Below are positions 1-4,891 of a stretch of DNA of 8,483 bases, one piece after another; the first letter of the stretch is position 1; every line of letters starts with the position of its first letter. Source of the stretch: Synechococcus sp. UW140. Its GTDB lineage: Bacteria; Cyanobacteriota; Cyanobacteriia; PCC-6307; Cyanobiaceae. The position numbers were made by a program, and so were the translations under genes. The notes below the pieces were generated by a model, which was not told the origin of the DNA, made no database searches, and saw only the letters and a program-made list of their open reading frames with translations. The stretch lies in contig CAMDWF010000084.1 of NCBI GenBank assembly GCA_945878795.1, positions 1 through 8,483 on the forward strand, read 5' to 3'.

Positions 1-28
1 GCCGCAGCCAGCCAAGAACGATCGCCAG

Positions 29-1084
29 GTGAAATTACAACGCTATGAACAGGAGTTTCGCCCAGTGATCAACGCGACGAATCAGGTTCGCCCTCCCTCA
101 AGAACACTTCCTCGCTCAATCTCTGGACCACTCTTTAAGCCATTTTCCCGCCCTCTTTCTCGTCGCCAACTGTTGATCAGCGCTGGTACGGGGGTGGGGG
201 TGATTCTTGGTGTCATAGCTGTCAAAAAGCAGCCAAAACCCGCCAAAGCCATCCCCAATTCCACCACCACCTGGTTGGTGCGGCAGGAGGATCGCTGGGA
301 GAAGAAGACCAAGCCTATTGGGGTGCAGACCTACAGGGAACAGCTGCCGCAGGGCGTGGAGCTCACCATGGTGGAGATTTCAGCAGGAAATTACCTGATG
401 GGTTCGCCCTCGGGTGAAGAGGGTAGAAATAATTTTTCATGGTTAATTGATGATGATAAACGGAGGCTCGGGGTGGAAGGCATCGATGTGGAGGCTCAGC
501 GCCGAGTCACGGTGCCGGCATTTCGGATTGGTCGCTTCCCGATCACCCAGGCCCAGTGGAATGTGGTGGCCGGGTTGGAGAAGGTGGAGCGAGAACTGAA
601 TGCCAACCCTTCAAAGTTCAAGGGGCCAGACCGCCCGGTGGAGTCAGTGAGATGGCCCGATGCGATCGAATTCTGTCGGCGCCTCAGCAAGCATACGAGG
701 CGAAACTACACCCTTCCCAGCGAGGCCCAGTGGGAATACGCCTGCCGGGCAGGCAGCACCACCCCATTTCATTTCGGGGAAACCCTTACCACCGAGCTGG
801 CCAATTACAATGGCAATGACACCTACGGCCAGGGTCTGAAAGGGACCTACCGCGAGCAGACAACCGATGTGGGCAGCTTCCCCGCCAACGCCTGGGGTTT
901 GCAGGATATGCACGGCAATGTCTGGGAGTGGTGTCTGGATAGGGATAAAGCAAGCACGCTGCTGCGCGGCGGGTCGTGGTTCAGCCGCCCCGCGAATTGC
1001 CGTTCGGCCTGCCGCTTCAACTTCCACCCGGGCAGCCGCAGCAACAACATCGGTTTCCGCGTCTGTTGCCTCCCCCAGGACTAG
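29..1084 (+). CDS. SUMF1/FGE-superfamily protein, probably not a true formylglycine-generating enzyme
   Basis: The protein has 351 residues from a GTG at 29, but the frame stays open to the window edge and no Shine-Dalgarno precedes this GTG, so the gene may begin further left. Residues 1-45 are basic and Pro/Ser/Arg-rich; S44-R-R-Q-L-L-I then a hydrophobic stretch (about 47-65) resembles a twin-arginine signal or a membrane anchor. The SUMF1 domain spans about 100-349: MVEISAGNYLMGSP (114-127), LPSEAQWEYACRAG (229-242), MHGNVWEW (294-301), RGGSW (313-317) and NNIGFRV (339-345). True FGEs have two catalytic Cys in RGGS-x-x-C-x4-C; here the first position is Ser319 and the second is Cys324, the usual pattern of paralogues without FGE activity. 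An AT-rich insert lies at about residues 133-150. Family membership is firm. Substrate and role are unknown. Confidence 0.88.
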   Translation: MKLQRYEQEFRPVINATNQVRPPSRTLPRSISGPLFKPFSRPLSRRQLLISAGTGVGVILGVIAVKKQPKPAKAIPNSTTTWLVRQEDRWEKKTKPIGVQTYREQLPQGVELTMVEISAGNYLMGSPSGEEGRNNFSWLIDDDKRRLGVEGIDVEAQRRVTVPAFRIGRFPITQAQWNVVAGLEKVERELNANPSKFKGPDRPVESVRWPDAIEFCRRLSKHTRRNYTLPSEAQWEYACRAGSTTPFHFGETLTTELANYNGNDTYGQGLKGTYREQTTDVGSFPANAWGLQDMHGNVWEWCLDRDKASTLLRGGSWFSRPANCRSACRFNFHPGSRSNNIGFRVCCLPQD

Positions 1085-1118
1085 TTTCTTTACCCTTAAG
1101 CCCTTTATGTCTTTACAC

Positions 1119-1174
1119 TGGCTGTTGGTTTGCGGCTTTTGGTTGCTTATTTGTGGCTGTTGGCTGCTGGCTGT
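1119..1174 (+). repeat. Degenerate heptamer tandem repeat (consensus TGGCTGT)
   Basis: Eight 7-base units can be laid in register without gaps. Units 1, 6 and 8 are exactly TGGCTGT and unit 7 is TGGCTGC; units 2-5 are diverged but T/G-rich. It lies in the spacer between two convergent genes (1084 and 1214). Short heptamer tandem repeats of this kind (STRR) are known from cyanobacterial intergenic regions. The degenerate middle units could also be chance low complexity. Confidence 0.6.
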
Positions 1175-1182
1175 TCCCGAAT

Positions 1183-1197
1183 GGCGCCGCAGGCGCC
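1183..1197. terminator. GC-rich hairpin between convergent genes
   Basis: GGCGCC is repeated on both sides of a GCA loop; since GGCGCC is its own reverse complement, the copies form a 6-bp stem, extendable by CGA/TCG after a two-base bulge on one side. It sits just beyond the stop codons of the SUMF1-like gene and the minus-strand membrane protein gene, where a shared terminator would be expected. There is no clear U-tract on either strand, so rho-independent activity is uncertain. Confidence 0.4.
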
Positions 1198-1213
1198 TCG
1201 ATTTCCTAGCCCT

Positions 1214-1714
1214 TCATGCCATGCCGGCATCCCAATCCTCCAGCGGCCGCTGGGCCATCAGGGTGAGGAAGGCCCGCAATCGGGCTCGGTTGGTTGGGGA
1301 GGGGTCGAGCTGCACTCGGGCGGAAAGCAGTGCTGATCGACGCAGCTCAGCAAGGCTCTGCCTTTGGCGTTCAGCTGCCTCAGCCTGGCGTTCTCGCGCC
1401 TCAGCTGCTCGATCTCGAGCTCGATCTCGCGCACGGGTCGCCAGTTGAGAGTCGATAACCACTGTCGCCACCGAGGCAGCGATGAGGGGGATGCCCCATT
1501 GCTGCTGGAGGCCGATGTTGTGGCCGAAGGCGGTGATGTGGTCATAGGAGGAAAAGAGAGCGATCAGGCCGAGAAGCAGACCGCCACCGGCCTGGATGGC
1601 ACCGAGGTGATCCAGGCCGGGCCAGGAGCGCTGTGGTGCCGACAATCCTGGCGGAGCTGAAGGCGGTTCGCTGTTAGCGGGGGCGCCAGGGGCGCCTGGA
1701 GTGGCAGGGGGCAC
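1214..1714 (-). CDS. Small membrane protein with Pro-rich N-terminus and coiled-coil tail, function unknown
   Basis: The frame encodes 166 residues from a GTG at 1714, the only usable upstream start before an in-frame stop at 1751-1753; no good Shine-Dalgarno is seen. Residues 1-32 are Pro/Ala-rich. Two probable membrane helices lie at about 38-56 and 73-89. An Arg/Ala/Glu/Gln-rich coil follows (about 92-128), then a short segment (136-166) ending in DWDAGMA. I recognise no catalytic motif and assign no function. The coil-encoding segment (1366-1434) also encodes a leucine-zipper-like heptad in the +1 frame, with every third codon base G or C, so a local pair of compensating indels is possible. 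The gene converges with the SUMF1-like gene and lies downstream of the BASS-type gene on the same strand, 214 bases apart, with hairpins between, so co-transcription is doubtful. Confidence 0.7.
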   Translation of the reverse strand: MPPATPGAPGAPANSEPPSAPPGLSAPQRSWPGLDHLGAIQAGGGLLLGLIALFSSYDHITAFGHNIGLQQQWGIPLIAASVATVVIDSQLATRARDRARDRAAEARERQAEAAERQRQSLAELRRSALLSARVQLDPSPTNRARLRAFLTLMAQRPLEDWDAGMA

Positions 1715-1840
1715 AGGGGACGGGAGGCAACAGAGAGCCCATGGCTCCCCTTACCAGTTCCACCATGGGCGACTCCAGGCCAGGGCGGTGCCAGCGCCGG
1801 GGCCAGGTGCGGCGGGAACCGAAAGCGTCACCGGTCCGTC

Positions 1841-1878
1841 CGCCAAGCTGCCTCCAAGGGGCAGCTGACCCCTTGGCG
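1841..1878. terminator. Overlapping alternative hairpins downstream of the transporter gene
   Basis: Two perfect stems compete for the same bases. One pairs CCAAGGGG (1854-1861) with CCCCTTGG (1869-1876) around a 7-base loop. The other pairs AGCTGCC (1846-1852) with GGCAGCT (1860-1866), and can be enclosed by CGCCAAG (1841-1847) with CTTGGCG (1872-1878) if the shared AG (1846-1847) is given up by the inner stem. On the minus strand the structure begins about 50 bases after the transporter stop and about 130 bases before the next GTG. It probably ends the transporter transcript; an attenuator role is possible. No U-tract follows. The rest of the 1715-1928 spacer shows nothing I can name. Confidence 0.45.
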
Positions 1879-1928
1879 AATATCCCATCTGCAGTTGCCC
1901 CGCCGCTCTTGCCTGTCGCAGTGCCCTC

Positions 1929-2768
1929 TTACTTACGCCATCGCATCAACAGAATCGGTAGCAGAATGGAGGCAAGCAAGTAGATCAGAACCGTGCCGAT
2001 CACGGTGGGCTGCTGCTGGGGGAAGGCGCCGGAGGCCAGCAGCAGCGCAATGGCGGGATGCCGCGATACCGTGGCCGAGGCGAGGGCGCCGCGGATGCTC
2101 CGATCCGGCCCGCCGAGCAACTCGCCAAACAAAAGACCGAAGACGATTACCACCAGGACGGCCAGTACGGTGCCCTCGCCGATCACCGCCAGCATCTTGG
2201 GGCCATGGATAAACAGCAGCACAACCGCACCGAGTAGCAGCACCACGCTGCCGAGACGATCGGCAACGGCAGCCAGCCGCGGGGCGCTGCGGGGCAAGAA
2301 GCGGCCGATCCCGATACCGAAGCCCAGCGGGAGCAGCACGGTGGCCAGCAGCACAGTCACCATGGCCTTGGGGTCCAAGTGGGTGGTCACCCCGAACAAC
2401 CGCTCGGCAATTGCGATCATCAGCGGCACCACCAACAAGGAAACGGCGGTTGAGAGCAACTCCAGGCCGATGACGTAGTCCGCCCTGGCGCCCAGGGCGG
2501 TTCCCTTTTTGGCCCAGGGCGGCAGCACGGGCGAGACCGCGAAGCCCAGCAACACCGCGCCCACCCCCTCTCGCAGGGGCAGCAGCCACACCAACAGCAA
2601 CACGAGGGCGGGAAATAGCACGTACATCGCCAGCAGCGAGCGCAGGGTCAGCGTCGGGCTGTGCAGCAGTAACAGCGGCTCGTCCAGCTGTACCCGGGCG
2701 CCGATGCCGACCACCATCAGCACCACGCCCAGCAGCAACACCAGCTTGAGCAAGGTGGCGGGATCCAC
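1929..2768 (-). CDS. BASS/SBF-family (bile acid:sodium symporter-like) transporter
   Basis: This 279-residue protein is almost entirely hydrophobic, with eight to ten predicted membrane helices, matching the usual BASS family length. Family-like features are the N-terminal helix with VVGIGARVQL (19-28), FAVSPVLPPWAKKG (76-89) in the position of the PGG-x-x-SN motif, and ATVSRHPAIALLLASG (232-247), resembling the conserved R-N/H-P-x-x-A-L-x-x-A-S segment of a late helix. Known members import organic anions (bile acids, sulfated steroids, pyruvate and others) with sodium in the plasma membrane. Start: GTG at 2768 with GGAG (2778-2781) nine bases upstream and an in-frame TAG just before. The substrate cannot be read from sequence, and the PGG-type motif is altered. 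A sulfatase gene lies 207 bases upstream on the same strand, with a hairpin between. A distant relative of the family is the main alternative. Confidence 0.75.
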   Translation of the reverse strand: MDPATLLKLVLLLGVVLMVVGIGARVQLDEPLLLLHSPTLTLRSLLAMYVLFPALVLLLVWLLPLREGVGAVLLGFAVSPVLPPWAKKGTALGARADYVIGLELLSTAVSLLVVPLMIAIAERLFGVTTHLDPKAMVTVLLATVLLPLGFGIGIGRFLPRSAPRLAAVADRLGSVVLLLGAVVLLFIHGPKMLAVIGEGTVLAVLVVIVFGLLFGELLGGPDRSIRGALASATVSRHPAIALLLASGAFPQQQPTVIGTVLIYLLASILLPILLMRWRK

Positions 2769-2777
2769 AGTTTTCGT

Positions 2778-2781
2778 CTCC
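2778..2781 (-). promoter_or_regulatory. Shine-Dalgarno GGAG supporting a GTG start
   Basis: GGAG on the minus strand lies nine bases before the GTG of the BASS-type transporter and fixes that start. It is the clearest ribosome binding site in the window. Confidence 0.6.
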
Positions 2782-2825
2782 GTTAACTAGGGGGAAATGG
2801 GCGTGGCCATGGGCTTGGCAGCCAT

Positions 2826-2846
2826 GCGGCTGTTAACTGCAGCCGC
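2826..2846. other. Hairpin upstream of the transporter gene
   Basis: Seven-base perfect arms GCGGCTG (2826-2832) and CAGCCGC (2840-2846) enclose a 7-base loop. It would lie in the 5' leader of the minus-strand transporter mRNA, about 58 bases before the GTG. The AT-rich block at 2879-2905, just further upstream on that strand, is the likely promoter region and contains TCAAT-AC-ATTGA (2893-2904), a small operator-like inverted repeat. No strong -35/-10 pair is evident. Confidence 0.35.
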
Positions 2847-2911
2847 GAGCTTGCTTCTGCCGATATCAGCTGGCTTTGGCTTAATTATTCTCTCAATACA
2901 TTGACTATCCG

Positions 2912-2955
2912 AGTTAGCGCCCCTGTAGCGATATTCCGCTGCAGGGGCGCTAACT
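2912..2955 (-). terminator. Strong hairpin after the sulfatase gene
   Basis: Perfect 14-base arms AGTTAGCGCCCCTG (2912-2925) and CAGGGGCGCTAACT (2942-2955) continue inward, after one T/G opposition, with AGCG (2927-2930) and CGCT (2937-2940) around a 6-base loop ATATTC. The nearly 20-bp stem lies 20 bases past the sulfatase stop on the minus strand and most likely ends that transcript or protects its 3' end. There is no U-tract after it, so it is not a textbook intrinsic terminator. Confidence 0.65.
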
Positions 2956-2975
2956 GCCGGTAAGGAGTTACCGAC

Positions 2976-4487
2976 TCAGGGGCTGCCGGCGATGCCAGCG
3001 CTCAGCTTTTCCATCACCCGTTGTAGCGAGAAGCTGGCAGCCTTCTGCCGCGGTGGGTAGGCCTGGAAGGTTTGCAGGAATTCCGCCACGTAGCTCTGGG
3101 CAGGTACGAGCAGGAAGGCATGATCCAGCATCCAATCCCAATAGGTGTTGGAGGTGATATCGGCGCGCTCGTAGGGATCGGTGAGCAGGTTGAAGATCTT
3201 CGGCACCCGCAACTCGGTGAATGGTTCGGCCCAGACCTGCAGGGTGCCCGGCTCACGTTGTTCCTTGAAGACAAACTTCCAGTTGTCATAGCGCAGGCCC
3301 ACCAGATCGCCGTCGTCGGAGAAGTAGAAGAACTCCCGCCGGGGGCTTTGGTTGGTTTTGCCTTGCCAGTAGTCGAGCTGGTTGTAACCATCCAGGTGGA
3401 TGTGGAAGTTTTTGTTGCCTACTTGGTGGCCCTGCAACAACTTGTCCTTGATCGCCGGTTCGCCGGCGGCGGCCAGCAGCGTCGGCAGCCAATCGAGGTG
3501 GCTGACCAGGCCCGTGAGGTTGACGCCGGCGGGGATATGACCCGGCCAACGCACCAGGGCCGGTACCCGAAAGGCCCCTTCCCAATTGGTGTTCTTCTCA
3601 CTGCGGAAGGGGGTGGTGCCGGCATCGGGCCAGCTGTTGACGTGGGGGCCGTTGTCGGTGCTGTACATCACGATCGTGTCTTCGCTGATGCCCAGCTCAT
3701 CAACGAGATCGAGCAGTTCGCCGATGCACTCGTCGTGATAGATCATCACATCGTGGTATTCCGACTGCCAGCGGCCGCTGCGGCCGATGTCCTGGGGCCG
3801 GGCGTAGGTGCGGAAGTGCATGTGGGTGGTGTTGAACCACACAAAAAATGGCTCGCCGGAGGCCACCGCATCACGGATGAAGCGTTTGGCTTCAACTAAA
3901 AATTCATCATCGGTGGTTTCCATCCGCTTGCGCGTCAGGGGGCCGGTGTTTTCGATGCGCTGGCTGCCATCAGCATTGGCCCAGCTGTGCAGCACGCCGC
4001 GGGGTGCAAAGCGCTTGCGGAAATTGGGAAATTCCGGGTCGTCTTCTTTGGGGTAATCGCGCTGTTCGGGCTCTTCTTCGGCATTAAGATGGTATAAATT
4101 GCCAAAAAATTCGTCGAAGCCATGCTTGGTTGGCAGGTGCTCGTCGCGATCGCCGAAGTGGTTTTTGCCGAACTGGCCGGTGCGATAGCCCAGTGGTTTG
4201 AGCAATTCAGGAATTGTGGGATCTTCATCGCGGTAGCCCAGCTCCGACCCCGGCAGTCCCACCTTGGAAAGGCCTGTACGATAGACACTCTGGCCAGAAA
4301 TAAAGGCGGCGCGACCGGCGGTGCAACTTTGCTCGGCGTAATAATGGATGAACTTCGCCCCCTCCTTGGCGACCCGGTCGATGTTGGGGGTTTCGTAGCC
4401 CATCAGGCCATGGCTATAGCAGCTCAGGTTGCTCTGGCCGATGTCATCGCCCCAGAGAATCAGCATGTTGGGTTGGCCGTTGGGCAT
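2976..4487 (-). CDS. Type I (formylglycine-dependent) arylsulfatase-like sulfatase, no signal peptide
   Basis: The 503-residue protein would hydrolyse sulfate esters of an unidentified substrate. The family layout is complete: metal-binding LWGDDIG (11-17, D14 and D15), nucleophile motif C55-T-A-G-R59, GKNHFG (107-112, K108 and H110), TTHMH (220-224), STDNG (276-280, D278 and N279) and Lys298 followed by WEGAFRVPALVRWPG (302-316). The motif is C-x-A-x-R instead of C-x-P-x-R, a variant known in functional sulfatases; Cys55 needs conversion to formylglycine. The N-terminus (MPNGQPNMLILWGDD) goes straight into the catalytic fold, so the enzyme is probably cytoplasmic. ATG at 4487 is the only ATG, GTG or TTG start after the in-frame stop at 4518-4520; no Shine-Dalgarno is evident. 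A BASS-type transporter follows on the same strand, and a hairpin lies 20 bases past the stop. The exact substrate class cannot be told from sequence alone. Confidence 0.92.
   Translation of the reverse strand: MPNGQPNMLILWGDDIGQSNLSCYSHGLMGYETPNIDRVAKEGAKFIHYYAEQSCTAGRAAFISGQSVYRTGLSKVGLPGSELGYRDEDPTIPELLKPLGYRTGQFGKNHFGDRDEHLPTKHGFDEFFGNLYHLNAEEEPEQRDYPKEDDPEFPNFRKRFAPRGVLHSWANADGSQRIENTGPLTRKRMETTDDEFLVEAKRFIRDAVASGEPFFVWFNTTHMHFRTYARPQDIGRSGRWQSEYHDVMIYHDECIGELLDLVDELGISEDTIVMYSTDNGPHVNSWPDAGTTPFRSEKNTNWEGAFRVPALVRWPGHIPAGVNLTGLVSHLDWLPTLLAAAGEPAIKDKLLQGHQVGNKNFHIHLDGYNQLDYWQGKTNQSPRREFFYFSDDGDLVGLRYDNWKFVFKEQREPGTLQVWAEPFTELRVPKIFNLLTDPYERADITSNTYWDWMLDHAFLLVPAQSYVAEFLQTFQAYPPRQKAASFSLQRVMEKLSAGIAGSP
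4146..4153. repeat. HIP1 octamer GCGATCGC
   Basis: One full copy of the highly iterated palindrome of cyanobacterial genomes lies inside the sulfatase gene. One copy is weak evidence by itself, but it fits the proposed cyanobacterial origin. Confidence 0.5.
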
Positions 4488-4528
4488 GGCAGCAGGTCCG
4501 GGCAGGCGGTATGGTAGTCAATGCCACT

Positions 4529-4738
4529 TTAGTCATGGGGTTCCAAATTGGCCATGGCATAAAGCGACACCACATTGTTCGCCGGTGGCCAACTGGGGAG
4601 TGGTGGCACTAGCAAGATCTGCTCCAGCAGCGCCGTGGTAGACAGCTGGCCTGTCTCAGACAGGTAGCTGCCTTGGATAGGCTGAAGGATAGGGATCGCC
4701 TGCCCGGCGTCGAAGGTGATGGGGAGCACAATCAGCAT
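4529..4738 (-). CDS. Doubtful small ORF in the sulfatase leader
   Basis: An open frame of 69 residues runs from an ATG at 4738 (or 72 from a TTG at 4747) and stops 41 bases before the sulfatase ATG. It begins MLIVLPITFDAGQ and is Leu/Pro-rich, without a motif I recognise. It lies wholly downstream of a good promoter on the same strand, so it would be transcribed with the sulfatase. There is no proper Shine-Dalgarno, and the hairpin at 4643-4670 falls within it. It may be a small hypothetical protein, a leader peptide, a decayed gene fragment or just non-coding leader. Confidence 0.2.
   Translation of the reverse strand: MLIVLPITFDAGQAIPILQPIQGSYLSETGQLSTTALLEQILLVPPLPSWPPANNVVSLYAMANLEPHD
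4643..4670. promoter_or_regulatory. Hairpin in the sulfatase 5' leader
   Basis: CCTGTC (4650-4655) and GACAGG (4659-4664) pair around TCA, and after an internal GG/T interruption CAGCT (4643-4647) pairs with AGCTG (4666-4670). The 11-bp interrupted stem would form in the long minus-strand leader about 155 bases before the sulfatase ATG. A regulatory role is inferred from position only. Confidence 0.35.
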
Positions 4739-4774
4739 ATCCACCAAAACAAAAACAGATCATGTTGTGTGAAT

Positions 4775-4802
4775 ATTATAGTCGCTAAACATCAAGATAC
4801 AA
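4775..4802 (-). promoter_or_regulatory. Probable sigma-70-type promoter facing the sulfatase gene
   Basis: On the minus strand a perfect TATAAT (4775-4780) is preceded, with a 16-base spacer, by TTGTAT (4797-4802), which keeps the TTG of the -35 consensus. It lies in an AT-rich pocket. Transcription would start near 4768, giving a leader of roughly 280 bases before the sulfatase ATG. Confidence 0.5.
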
Positions 4803-4891
4803 AATATGGGTGCAAGGGTTTGCTTCAAAAGCAGTCCACCCCTGCCCGCTATTGATCTGGAGCATTAACGTATCTCATCCGTCATTGCCCC

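Larger units (their letters stand above)
4488..4891. other. Divergent spacer between sulfatase and glycosyltransferase genes
   Basis: About 400 bases hold no firm gene. The right part (about 4735-4815) is distinctly AT-rich against a GC-rich background and carries the best promoter of the window, facing the sulfatase. The left part contains a 27-base hairpin and a doubtful minus-strand ORF. The last 75 bases before the glycosyltransferase ATG at 4892 show no ribosome binding site and no clear plus-strand promoter. Confidence 0.6.

Noticed and set aside
1119..1174. CRISPR-like repeat array
   Set aside because: The units are 7 bases, contiguous and without spacers; no cas genes are present.
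867..1448. A 193-codon plus-strand frame crossing from the SUMF1-like gene into the next gene
   Set aside because: It overlaps two better supported genes, and the Ser/Arg/Ala repeats in its translation come from the heptamer repeat and the coil-encoding DNA.
1679..1700. Inverted repeat in GC-rich DNA near the start of the small membrane protein
   Set aside because: It falls inside the Pro/Gly/Ala codons of the N-terminal region and is explained by that repetitive coding.
1933..2589. A 218-codon minus-strand frame overlapping the transporter
   Set aside because: Arg/Ala/Gly-rich shadow; the other frame has a Shine-Dalgarno and coherent membrane helices.
3072..3899. A 275-codon plus-strand open frame antisense to the sulfatase
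   Set aside because: Its composition is that of an antisense frame, while the minus-strand frame carries every sulfatase motif.
4803..4891. Plus-strand promoter or ribosome binding site for the glycosyltransferase
   Set aside because: Looked for a -35/-10 pair and a GGAG-like site before ATG 4892 and found none convincing.
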